A stretch of 16,987 bases of DNA, taken from assembly GCA_964447335.1 (NCBI GenBank), contig CAYUSA010000062.1, forward strand, positions 1 through 16,987, in the 5' to 3' direction. The notes under the pieces were generated by a model that was not told the DNA's origin, made no database searches, and was given only the letters and a program-made list of their open reading frames with translations. Origin of the DNA: HRBIN12 sp964447335 (lineage in GTDB: Bacteria; Actinomycetota; UBA4738; HRBIN12). Positions 1 to 6,072 of this stretch are shown one piece after another (position 1 is the first letter of the stretch; every line of letters starts with the position of its first letter). Position numbers and translations under genes: made by a program.

Positions 1-1
1 G

Positions 2-271
2 CAACTGATGGAGGACCTCGGCAAGCGCGACGTCCAGGGCGTGCTCCTGGAGGGCGGACCCACCCTCGCGTGGTCCGCCGTCGAGGAGGGCGTCGTGGAC
101 AAGGTGGTCGTGTACCTCGCGCCGAAGCTGATCGGCGGGGCTGACGCGCCGACCGTGCTCGGCGGGCGTGGGTTCGCCCCGATCGGGCAGGCGCTCGGGC
201 TGCGGATCCGCTCGTTCGACCGCGTCGGGGAGGACCTGAAGGTGGAGGCGGATGTTCACCGGGATCGTTGA
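2..271 (+). CDS. ribD: RibD, C-terminal part of the reductase domain (truncated by window edge)
   Basis: This is the last 89 codons of a bifunctional riboflavin deaminase/reductase; the start and the deaminase domain lie outside the window. The reductase half uses NADPH to reduce the ribosylamino side chain of the pyrimidine intermediate. Visible family features are GVLLEGGPTLA followed by VDKVVVYLAPKLIGG, the conserved C-terminal core of RibD-type reductases. The gene overlaps the ribE start by 20 bp (252-271), which fits translational coupling in a riboflavin operon. Because the N-terminus is not visible, a stand-alone reductase cannot be excluded, but the neighbours ribE, ribBA and ribH make RibD the natural reading. 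Confidence 0.88.
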   Translation, partial: QLMEDLGKRDVQGVLLEGGPTLAWSAVEEGVVDKVVVYLAPKLIGGADAPTVLGGRGFAPIGQALGLRIRSFDRVGEDLKVEADVHRDR

Positions 272-839
272 GGAGCGCGGCGCCGTACGCGAGGTCGGCT
301 CGAGCCGGCTCGCCGTCGCCTGCGCCACGGTGAACGCCGACTCGGACGTCGGGTCCTCGGTCGCGGTGAACGGCTGCTGCCTCACCGTCGTCGAGCGCTC
401 GGACGAGCATCTGGCCTTCGACCTGTCCGAGGAGACCCTGCGCCGCACGAGCTTCTCGCGCCTCGCCCAGGGCGACCCCGTGAACCTCGAGCGGCCGCTC
501 ACGCTCTCGAGCCGCCTCGGCGGGCACCTGGTGCAGGGCCACGTCGACGGGCTCGGCACGGTGACCGCATTCGAGGGCGACGAGACCGGCGGCGCGTGGC
601 TGACCGTCGAGGCGCCGGAGGACCTGCGCCGCTACCTCGTCGAGAAGGGCTCGGTGTGCGTGGACGGCGTGAGCCTCACGGTCGCGGCGCGCGACGAGCG
701 GACCTTCTCGGTCGCGCTGATCCCACACACGCTCGACGTGACGACGCTCGGCGCCGCGCGCGTCGGCGACCCGGTGAACCTGGAGGTGGACGTGATCGCG
801 AAGTACGTGGAAGCCCTCATGGATGGGAGACAGGCATGA
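252..839 (+). CDS. ribE: Riboflavin synthase, alpha chain
   Basis: A 195-residue cytosolic enzyme that dismutates two 6,7-dimethyl-8-ribityllumazine molecules to riboflavin plus the pyrimidine that RibH reuses. The family N-terminus MFTGIVEERG is intact. The two similar barrel halves are visible: residues about 1-87 (VAVNGCCLTVV, FDLSEETLRRTSF) and about 88-187 (GGHLVQGHVDG, VCVDGVSLTV, ALIPHTLDVTTLG). The length is normal for the family. The ATG start lies inside the end of ribD, and the TGA stop overlaps the ribBA ATG (ATGA, 836-839). The gene is sometimes called ribC or ribE depending on the species. Confidence 0.95.
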   Translation: MFTGIVEERGAVREVGSSRLAVACATVNADSDVGSSVAVNGCCLTVVERSDEHLAFDLSEETLRRTSFSRLAQGDPVNLERPLTLSSRLGGHLVQGHVDGLGTVTAFEGDETGGAWLTVEAPEDLRRYLVEKGSVCVDGVSLTVAARDERTFSVALIPHTLDVTTLGAARVGDPVNLEVDVIAKYVEALMDGRQA

Positions 840-2095
840 GCCAGACGCAGGAGCAGACCGACCGCTCGGTGTTCGCGACGATCGACGAGGCGCTCGACGA
901 GATCCGCGCGGGCCGGATGGTCATCGTCGTGGACGACGCCGACCGCGAGAACGAGGGCGACTTCATCATGGCCGCCGAGATGGTGACCCCCGAGGCCGTC
1001 AACTTTATGGTCACGCACGGCCGCGGCATCATGTGCATGCCGGTGACGGGCCAGCGGCTCGACGAGCTCGGGATCCCGCTCATGGTCTCGAGGAACAACG
1101 AGAGCCACGGCACCGCGTTCGCGGTCTCGATCGACATCAAGGGCCGAACGACGACCGGCACGAGCGCCTTCGACCGCGCCGCGACCGCCAAGGCCATCAC
1201 CGACGGGAGCCTCACGCACGACGACATCCGGATGCCCGGCCACGTCTTCCCGCTCATGGCGCAGGAGGGCGGGGTCCTGCGCCGGGCCGGCCACACCGAG
1301 GCCGCGGTGGATCTCGCGACGCTCGCGGGGCTCTACCCGGCCGGCGTGCTCTGCGAGGTCCTGAACCCGGACGGGTCGATGGCTCGGATGCCCGAGCTCG
1401 TTCGCGTCGCCCGCGAGCACGGGCTCCGGCTCATCTCGATCGCCGACCTCATCGAGCACCGCCGCCGTCGCGAGAAGCTCGTGCGCCGCGTGGCCGAGGC
1501 GCAGATCCCGACCGCCCACGGACCGTTCACCGTCTTCGCCTTCGAGAGCACCGTCGACGGGCTGACGCATGTCGCCCTCGTGCGGGGCGAGATCGGGCAG
1601 GGCGAGGACGTCCTGGTGCGCGTGCACTCCGAGTGCCTGACCGGCGACGTGTTCGGCTCGCTGCGGTGCGACTGCGGCATGCAGCTCGAGGCCGCCATCG
1701 CCGCCGTCGCGGCCGAGGGTCGCGGCGTCGTTCTGTACATGCGCGGGCACGAGGGCCGGGCGATCGGCCTGCCGCACAAGCTCCGCGCCTACCAGCTCCA
1801 GGAGGAGCGGGGGCTCGACACGGTGGAGGCGAACGAGGAGCTCGGGTTCCCCGCGGACCCGCGCGACTACGGGATCGGGGCGCAGATCCTCGCGGACCTC
1901 GGGGTGCGCTCGATGCGGCTGCTCACGAACAACCCGGCCAAGCGCGCCGGCCTCGAGGGCTACGGCCTGTCGATCCTTGCGCGCGTGCCGATCGAGATGA
2001 GCCCGACGCCGGAGAACATCGAGTACCTGCGCACGAAGCGCGAGAAGCTCGGCCACCTGCTGTCCTTCGAGCCCACCGCGCGGAACGCCCCGTGA
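836..2095 (+). CDS. ribBA: Bifunctional 3,4-DHBP synthase / GTP cyclohydrolase II
   Basis: A 419-residue fusion supplying both branches of riboflavin synthesis. Residues about 1-205 form the 3,4-dihydroxy-2-butanone-4-phosphate synthase, with the acidic metal and substrate site DADRENEGDF (R37, E38, E40), RGIMCMPV and RMPGHVFPL. Residues about 210-405 form GTP cyclohydrolase II, with zinc cysteines C267, C278 and C280 in ECLTGDVFGSLRCDCG, then RGHEGRAIGL and LLTNNPAKRAGL. Both active sites look complete. The ATG at 836 is chosen because it gives the canonical N-terminus, overlaps the ribE stop by four bases and has GGGAG at 825-829. An open frame continues upstream, but only as a shadow of ribE. 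Confidence 0.95.
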   Translation: MSQTQEQTDRSVFATIDEALDEIRAGRMVIVVDDADRENEGDFIMAAEMVTPEAVNFMVTHGRGIMCMPVTGQRLDELGIPLMVSRNNESHGTAFAVSIDIKGRTTTGTSAFDRAATAKAITDGSLTHDDIRMPGHVFPLMAQEGGVLRRAGHTEAAVDLATLAGLYPAGVLCEVLNPDGSMARMPELVRVAREHGLRLISIADLIEHRRRREKLVRRVAEAQIPTAHGPFTVFAFESTVDGLTHVALVRGEIGQGEDVLVRVHSECLTGDVFGSLRCDCGMQLEAAIAAVAAEGRGVVLYMRGHEGRAIGLPHKLRAYQLQEERGLDTVEANEELGFPADPRDYGIGAQILADLGVRSMRLLTNNPAKRAGLEGYGLSILARVPIEMSPTPENIEYLRTKREKLGHLLSFEPTARNAP

Positions 2096-2562
2096 GGGAG
2101 CTCCGGGGGACCGAGGCGGCCGGCGGCCGGCGCTACGCGATCGTCGCCGCACGGTTCAACGAGGTCGTCGTGCGCAAGCTCGTGGACGGCGCGCTCGAAG
2201 GCCTGCGCGCGAAGGGCGCGAGCGAGGACGACGTCGACCTCGCCTGGGTCCCCGGATCGTTCGAGCTCCCGCTCGTCGCCCGCCGGCTGGCAGCGACGGG
2301 CCGCTACGGCGCCGTGATCTGCCTCGGCGCGGTGATCCGGGGCGAGACGCCGCACTTCGACCACGTCGCCGAGCAGGCCGCGCACGGGGTGCGCTCGGCG
2401 GCCGCCGAGACCGGGGTGCCCGTGATCTTCGGCGTGCTCACGACCGACACGTTGGCGCAGGCGATGGAGCGCGCCGGCGGCAAGCACGGCAACAAGGGCT
2501 GGGACGCGGCGATGGCCGCGATGGAGATGGCCTCGCTCCTCGCTGAGCTGCCGGAGGGATGA
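2092..2562 (+). CDS. ribH: 6,7-dimethyl-8-ribityllumazine synthase
   Basis: A 156-residue lumazine synthase, the usual family length. It condenses the RibBA butanone product with the RibD pyrimidine product to give the RibE substrate, and the family forms pentameric or icosahedral shells. Visible motifs are AARFNEVVV (residues 19-27), WVPGSFELP (52-60), CLGAVIRGETPHFDHV with the probable catalytic His91, GVLTTDT (114-120) and the phosphate-binding GGKHGNKG (129-136). The GTG at 2092 is preferred: it overlaps the ribBA stop as GTGA and gives a full-length protein. The same frame stays open far upstream, but there it is only a shadow of ribBA. Confidence 0.94.
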   Translation: MRELRGTEAAGGRRYAIVAARFNEVVVRKLVDGALEGLRAKGASEDDVDLAWVPGSFELPLVARRLAATGRYGAVICLGAVIRGETPHFDHVAEQAAHGVRSAAAETGVPVIFGVLTTDTLAQAMERAGGKHGNKGWDAAMAAMEMASLLAELPEG

Positions 2563-2566
2563 CCCC

Positions 2567-2917
2567 GTGATCGTGGACAAGCCGTGGGGCAAGGTCGTCA
2601 CCTACGCGCTCAACCAGCCGAGCTCGGTCCGCGTGATCACCGTCGAGCCGGGGCAGGAGACCAGCGTGCACTTCCACCGGCTCCGCGATGAGATGTGGGT
2701 CGTGCTCGACCCGGGGCTCACGATCGCGATCGGCAACCGGGTGGTGCAGGCCGTGCCCGGCGACGAGTTCCAGGTCTCGGCGGAGACCGCCCATCGCATC
2801 ACGAACGGCGGCCAGACCCGTGGCCGGGTGCTCGAGATCGCCTACGGCTACACCACCGAGGACGACTCGGAGCGCCTGCAGGACGACTACGGACGCCCGC
2901 TCGAGCCCGACTGGTGA
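2567..2917 (+). CDS. Small single-domain cupin, type II mannose-6-phosphate isomerase-like
   Basis: A 116-residue protein matching a conserved single-domain cupin, similar to the C-terminal isomerase part of ManC proteins. It opens with VDKPWGKVVTYAL. The cupin metal ligands are all present: H35 and H37 in HFHR, E42 in RDEMW, and H76 in AETAHRITNGG. The end, DDYGRPLE, is also typical of the PMI type II family. No nucleotidyltransferase half is present, so the substrate is not known; sugar-phosphate isomerisation or sugar binding are possibilities. The GTG start lies 4 bp after the ribH stop with GGAGGG at 2553-2558, so it is probably the last gene of the riboflavin operon, although no functional link to riboflavin is evident. 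Confidence 0.82.
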   Translation: MIVDKPWGKVVTYALNQPSSVRVITVEPGQETSVHFHRLRDEMWVVLDPGLTIAIGNRVVQAVPGDEFQVSAETAHRITNGGQTRGRVLEIAYGYTTEDDSERLQDDYGRPLEPDW

Positions 2918-2936
2918 GCGAGCGCTCGTGCGTCCG

Positions 2937-2965
2937 TTGCCCCGCACCGGGCCGCGTGCTACGCT
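2937..2965 (+). promoter_or_regulatory. Candidate sigma-70-type promoter of the cold-shock gene
   Basis: A -35-like TTGCCC at 2937-2942 and a -10-like TACGCT at 2960-2965 are separated by 17 bp. They lie after the cupin gene and predict a transcription start near 2972. The arrangement would give the cold-shock gene its own short 5' leader. This is inferred from consensus similarity only. Confidence 0.6.
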
Positions 2966-2995
2966 CCCGCGCGCTCGACGCACCAGGAGGCACCG

Positions 2996-3202
2996 TTGGC
3001 AGAGCAGGGCACCGTGAAGTGGTTCAGCAACGAGAAGGGGTTCGGCTTCATCTCGCGCGAGGGCGGAGAGGACGTGTTCGTCCACTTCTCCGCGATCGAG
3101 GGCGAGGGCTACAAGAGCCTGAACGAGGGCCAGTCGGTCGAGTTCGAGATCGTCGACGGCCCGAAGGGCAAGCAGGCCGCGAACGTCCGGGCGCTCTCCT
3201 GA
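2996..3202 (+). CDS. cspA: CspA-family cold-shock protein
   Basis: A 68-residue single cold-shock domain (OB fold) that binds single-stranded RNA and DNA; family members act as RNA chaperones. The protein begins MAEQGTVKWFSNEKGFGFI and contains RNP1 (KGFGFI) and RNP2 (VFVHF), with the aromatic residues that stack on nucleic acid. The start is TTG at 2996, supported by a perfect AGGAGG at 2985-2990 with a 5-nt spacer. No in-frame ATG or GTG would give a complete domain. It has its own candidate promoter and is followed by the infC promoter, so it is probably monocistronic. It could be a constitutive rather than a cold-induced paralogue. Confidence 0.95.
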   Translation: MAEQGTVKWFSNEKGFGFISREGGEDVFVHFSAIEGEGYKSLNEGQSVEFEIVDGPKGKQAANVRALS

Positions 3203-3225
3203 GCTCCGGCTCCCGGCCCGCATCG

Positions 3226-3255
3226 TCGACACCGTCCCGGACCCGCACCTATACT
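3226..3255 (+). promoter_or_regulatory. Candidate promoter of the infC-rpmI-rplT operon
   Basis: TCGACA at 3226-3231 and TATACT at 3250-3255 are separated by 18 bp. The -10 element is unusually AT-rich for this genome and close to consensus. The predicted transcript start is near 3262, giving a leader of about 70 nt that contains the hairpin at 3285-3308. Confidence 0.7.
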
Positions 3256-3284
3256 CTCCGGGAACGGTTCACCGTGTCTCGAAC

Positions 3285-3312
3285 ACGCACCGGCGACAGT
3301 CGGTGCGTTCTT
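3285..3312 (+). promoter_or_regulatory. Leader hairpin, possible attenuator upstream of infC
   Basis: ACGCACCGGC (3285-3294) pairs with GTCGGTGCGT (3299-3308) around a GACA tetraloop: ten pairs including one G-U, followed by TTCTT. It looks like a short intrinsic terminator placed between the infC promoter and the infC Shine-Dalgarno sequence. Leader-based control of infC-rpmI-rplT by L20 or attenuation is known in other bacteria; here an attenuator is an inference, and the T-run is weak. Confidence 0.55.
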
Positions 3313-3319
3313 GTCGGTT

Positions 3320-3328
3320 GGAGGTGAT
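3320..3328 (+). promoter_or_regulatory. Extended Shine-Dalgarno sequence of infC
   Basis: GGAGGTGAT complements nine bases of the 16S 3' tail (anti-Shine-Dalgarno). Its position predicts a start codon around 3332-3336, where the infC frame offers only GTC (3334). An ATG at 3327 overlaps the element itself, is in another frame and ends after five codons. This site therefore bears on the real infC start. Confidence 0.75.
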
Positions 3329-3333
3329 GCGGG

Positions 3334-3906
3334 GTCTCGGCTGATCCGCGCATAAACGACAGGATCCGGGCGGCGCAGGTGCGTCTCGTGGGTCCTGATG
3401 GAGACCAGATCGGCATCGTGCCGACCTCTGATGCTCTCCGTCGTGCACAGGAGCTCGATCTGGATCTGGTGGAGGTGGCGCCGCAGGCGAACCCTCCGGT
3501 CTGCCGGATCATGGACTACGGCAAGTACAAGTACGAGCGGGACATCCGGCAGAAGGAAGCCCGCAAGAAGCAGTCCAAGATCGAGGTCAAGGAGATCAAG
3601 TTCCGCCCGAAGATCGATCCGCACGACTACGCCACGAAGAAGGGGCACGTCGTGCGGTTCCTGACGGCCGGAGCGCGGGTCAAGGTGACCATCATGTTCC
3701 GTGGGCGCGAGATGGCCCACACCGACCTGGGGCGCAAGATCTTGGACCGCCTGGTGGAGGACCTGAAGGAGCTCGCCGTGGTCGAGGCGGCACCGAAGCA
3801 GGACGGTCGGAACATGATCATGGTCATCGCGCCGACGAAGAAGCCGGCGGGCAAGGGCGAGTCGCACGCCGAGCAGGCTCCGCAGACACAGGAAGTGCAG
3901 GGGTAG
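3334..3906 (+). CDS. infC: Translation initiation factor IF-3 (non-canonical or frameshifted start)
   Basis: IF-3 binds the 30S subunit, proofreads start codons and prevents premature 50S joining. The frame encodes SADPRINDRIRAAQVRLVG, the classic IF-3 N-domain opening, then an N domain, a linker rich in K and R (residues about 65-85), and a C domain with MFRGREMAH and ending VIAPTKK. The first canonical start is a GTG at 3379, which would remove RINDRIR and give a truncated 175-residue protein. The frame is open upstream to TGA at 3325-3327, and GTC at 3334 sits 5 nt after the Shine-Dalgarno; from there the product is 190 residues. Known infC genes often use AUU or AUC, allowing autoregulation. 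The alternatives, a +1 shift or an extra G at 3331-3334, remain open, so the exact start is uncertain although the gene identity is not. Confidence 0.9.
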   Translation, partial: VSADPRINDRIRAAQVRLVGPDGDQIGIVPTSDALRRAQELDLDLVEVAPQANPPVCRIMDYGKYKYERDIRQKEARKKQSKIEVKEIKFRPKIDPHDYATKKGHVVRFLTAGARVKVTIMFRGREMAHTDLGRKILDRLVEDLKELAVVEAAPKQDGRNMIMVIAPTKKPAGKGESHAEQAPQTQEVQG

Positions 3907-3908
3907 AC

Positions 3909-4100
3909 ATGCCGAAGATGAAGACGCACCGGGCGACGGCCAAGCGGTTCCGCATCACGCGGACCGGCAAGGTGCTCCACCGCAAGGCCACCGGGAACCA
4001 CTTTCTGACGAAGAAGAGCGGGAGCCGCCGGCGCCGCATCGAGGGCATGGCCGAGGTCACGGCCGAGCGCACGAACATCCGCCGGCTCCTCGGGAAGTAG
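3909..4100 (+). CDS. rpmI: 50S ribosomal protein bL35
   Basis: A 63-residue basic ribosomal protein with the family opening MPKMKTHRATAKRFR and the characteristic GNHFLTKKS segment. The full family length is present, ending RTNIRRLLGK. The ATG lies 2 bp after the infC stop, and a GGGG run at the end of infC may serve as the ribosome binding site. Its place between infC and rplT is the almost universal bacterial order. Its product is assembled into the large subunit. Confidence 0.96.
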   Translation: MPKMKTHRATAKRFRITRTGKVLHRKATGNHFLTKKSGSRRRRIEGMAEVTAERTNIRRLLGK

Positions 4101-4109
4101 GGGAGAGGG

Positions 4110-4469
4110 ATGGCAAGGGTCAAGCGTTCGGTCAACGCGCGCAAGAAGCGCCGCGAGGTCCTCGAGAAGGCGAAGGGGTACTACGGCAGCCGCTCGCGCC
4201 GCTACAAGGTGGCCAAGGAGCAGCTCATCCACTCCGGCGTGTACGCGTATCGCGACCGCCGTGACCGCAAGGGGCAGTTCCGCCGGCTGTGGATCGCGCG
4301 CATCGGCGCCGGCTGCCGCCAGCACGATCTGTCCTACTCGCAGTTCATCCACGGCCTGAGCAAGGCCGGGATCGAGGTCGACCGCAAGATCCTCGCGGAC
4401 ATCGCGGTCCGCGATCCCGCCGCCTTCGGCAACCTGGTCGAGGCCGCGAAGAGCGCCCTCGCGGCGTAG
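4110..4469 (+). CDS. rplT: 50S ribosomal protein bL20
   Basis: A 119-residue ribosomal protein that binds 23S rRNA early in large-subunit assembly. The long basic N-terminal helix region (MARVKRSVNARKKRREVL, KGYYGSRSRRYKVA) and the globular part (LWIARIGAGCRQHDLSYS, FIHGLSKAGIEVDRK) are both complete. GGGAGAG immediately upstream (4101-4107) is the ribosome binding site. In several bacteria L20 represses its own operon by binding mRNA; I see no convincing rRNA mimic here, so such control is only possible. It ends the infC operon or continues into the methyltransferase gene 102 bp downstream. Confidence 0.96.
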   Translation: MARVKRSVNARKKRREVLEKAKGYYGSRSRRYKVAKEQLIHSGVYAYRDRRDRKGQFRRLWIARIGAGCRQHDLSYSQFIHGLSKAGIEVDRKILADIAVRDPAAFGNLVEAAKSALAA

Positions 4470-4526
4470 CACGCCCCCGTGTCTCCAGTCGCTGCAAGCC
4501 TGCTGAGCGGTGGGCTCCCGCGCGCA

Positions 4527-4559
4527 TAGGATGAGCCTCGGACCGGAGCCGTCCTCCGG
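4527..4559 (+). promoter_or_regulatory. Gap before the methyltransferase: weak -10-like box and short hairpin
   Basis: The 102-bp gap after rplT holds TAGGAT at 4527-4532, without a convincing -35 partner, and a 6-bp stem CCGGAG/CTCCGG (4543-4548 with 4554-4559, loop CCGTC). The stem could be a weak terminator or leader structure. No T-run follows it. I regard both as tentative. Confidence 0.3.
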
Positions 4560-4571
4560 CCGGGGGGTCCC

Positions 4572-6008
4572 GTGATCACGTCGGTTCGCAACGCGAAGGT
4601 CGCCGCGGCCGCCAAGCTCAAGAAGCGCGCCTTCCGCGAGCGCGACCGCCGGTTCCTCGTCGAGGGCGCCCAGGCGGTGGGCGAGGCCCTCGGGCATCCC
4701 GGGGGGCTGCTCGCGCTCCTGCATTCGGACCCCTCCCACGCGCTCGTCGCTCGCGCGACCGAGGCCGGCGCCGACGTCGTGTACGTGAGCGCGGACGTCA
4801 TGCGCCACCTCACCTCGACCGTGACGCCGCAGGGCCTAGTGGGCGTCGCCTCGTTCGTGGACGTCGGGCTCGCGACCCTGCCGCCGCCCGCGTGCGTCGT
4901 CGTCCTGCACGCCGTGCGGGATCCGGGGAACGCCGGCACCGTCCTTCGCTCGGCCGACGCCGTCGGGGCGGGCGGCGTGGTGTTCTCGGCCTCCTCGGTC
5001 GACCCGTACAACCCGAAGACCGTGCGCGCCTCGGCCGGGTCGTTGTTCCACGTACCGGTCGTGCGCGGCGTCCAGACCGCCGAGGCCGCGGCCGCCCTGC
5101 GCGAGCGTGGGTGTCGCGTCTACGCCATGGCGGCCGACGGCGAGGCCGACCTGTATCACCTCGACCTCAGCCAGCCGACGGCCTTCCTGTTCGGCAACGA
5201 GGCGTGGGGTCTGCCCGCCGAGACCGCCGCGCTCGCCGACACGACGGTGCGCGTGCCGATCCCCGGCAAGGCCGAGTCGCTCAACCTCGCGGCGGCGGCC
5301 ACGGTGTGCCTGTTCGAGTGGGCCCGCCAGCAGCGCGAGGGGCGTCGGGTCGCGCTCGAGACCGTGATCGCGGCGGCCGCTCACGACATCCGCTCGCCCC
5401 TCACCGCGATGAAGGGCTTCGGCTACGCGCTCGCGACCCGGTGGGAGCAGATGGCCGAGGACCAGCGCGACCTCATGCTCCAGGGGATCGTCTACGACAC
5501 GGACCGCCTCAACACGATCCTGCGGCAGCTCGTCGACGCGGCGCGCCTGACCGCCGGCACGCTGGACCTGTTCCCCGAGCGTGTGGCCGTGTCCGAGGTC
5601 GTCGCGCAGATCGCGAAGAGCGTCGCCCGAGACCCCGACCACCCGCCGGTGGACTGGGAGGGCGCCGGGCTCGATGCGTTCGTCGACCCGGAGCGGCTGA
5701 AGCTCGTGCTCGAGGCCTTCGTGGAGGCGCTCGTGTGGTGGACGAACGAGGGGCCCGTGCGGATCTCTGGCGAGCGTCGGGACGGGCGGATCGTCGTCCG
5801 GGCGTTCCGGGCCGGGACCGACCTCGAGCCGGAGATGGCGGCGCGGCTGTTCCAACCGCGAGCCCCCGGCACCGGGGCGGGGAGCAAGATCGGCCTGTTC
5901 GTCGCGCTCGGCGTCGCCGAGGCGCAAGGCGGTACGACCACGGTGGAGGTTCAAGACGGCGGCGTGCGCTTCGAGCTCGAGGTCCCCTCGCCCGAGCCCG
6001 GGGCCTGA
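4572..6008 (+). CDS. SpoU/TrmH-family RNA 2'-O-methyltransferase fused to a histidine-kinase-like C-terminal region
   Basis: A 478-residue protein with two parts. Residues 1-254 are a complete SPOUT RNA ribose methyltransferase: a substrate-binding N-domain (RRFLVEGAQAVGEAL) and the knotted S-adenosylmethionine site in three motifs, DPGNAGTVLRSADAVGAGG, FLFGNEAWGLP and IPGKAESLNLAAAA. Enzymes of this type at this locus (TsnR-like) are expected to modify rRNA or tRNA. Residues about 258-478 look like a histidine kinase core: an H-box HDIRSPLT with His271, a helical dimerisation region, DPERLKLVL from residue 372, and a glycine-rich GSKIGLFVALGVAEAQGG. The N-box Asn is absent (E385/A386) and no DxGxG is visible, so ATP binding is doubtful. 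The frame is continuous with no stop and no good internal start. The start is GTG at 4572 after a weak GGGGGG. Domains such as PAS, receiver or membrane segments are absent. Confidence 0.85.
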   Translation: MITSVRNAKVAAAAKLKKRAFRERDRRFLVEGAQAVGEALGHPGGLLALLHSDPSHALVARATEAGADVVYVSADVMRHLTSTVTPQGLVGVASFVDVGLATLPPPACVVVLHAVRDPGNAGTVLRSADAVGAGGVVFSASSVDPYNPKTVRASAGSLFHVPVVRGVQTAEAAAALRERGCRVYAMAADGEADLYHLDLSQPTAFLFGNEAWGLPAETAALADTTVRVPIPGKAESLNLAAAATVCLFEWARQQREGRRVALETVIAAAAHDIRSPLTAMKGFGYALATRWEQMAEDQRDLMLQGIVYDTDRLNTILRQLVDAARLTAGTLDLFPERVAVSEVVAQIAKSVARDPDHPPVDWEGAGLDAFVDPERLKLVLEAFVEALVWWTNEGPVRISGERRDGRIVVRAFRAGTDLEPEMAARLFQPRAPGTGAGSKIGLFVALGVAEAQGGTTTVEVQDGGVRFELEVPSPEPGA

Positions 6009-6049
6009 GCGCGTGCTCGAGCGCGTGCTCGAGCGCGTGCTCGAGCACG
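6007..6049 (+). repeat. Three perfect 12-bp tandem repeats forming a hairpin
   Basis: GAGCGCGTGCTC occurs three times head to tail at 6007-6018, 6019-6030 and 6031-6042, beginning within the stop codon of the methyltransferase fusion. The last copy runs into CGTGCTCGAGCACG (6036-6049), a 14-bp perfect palindrome. In RNA, 6012-6021 can pair with 6040-6049. It could act as a terminator-like structure or protein site between the fusion gene and pheS; no T-run follows. Confidence 0.8.
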
Positions 6050-6072
6050 GCGGCCGGCGCAGGCACGCTTGC

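Noticed and set aside
596..835. Upstream in-frame extension of ribBA
   Set aside because: The segment is the shifted-frame shadow of ribE and has no family similarity; ATG 836 gives the canonical start.
823..2091. Upstream in-frame extension of ribH
   Set aside because: It is the +1 shadow of ribBA; GTG 2092 gives a standard 156-residue lumazine synthase.
632..2152. Long open frame on the minus strand opposite ribE and ribBA
   Set aside because: It is rich in Arg, Ala and Gly, matches no family I recognise and lies opposite well-conserved genes; GC-rich DNA makes such antisense frames common.
3379..3381. GTG as the infC start
   Set aside because: It would delete the conserved RINDRIR segment and has no Shine-Dalgarno; the strong one is 50 nt further upstream.
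5364..5366. Separate start for the kinase-like half of the methyltransferase fusion
   Set aside because: The GTG lies only seven residues before the H-box histidine, has no well-spaced Shine-Dalgarno and follows no stop codon, so a single fused protein is simpler.
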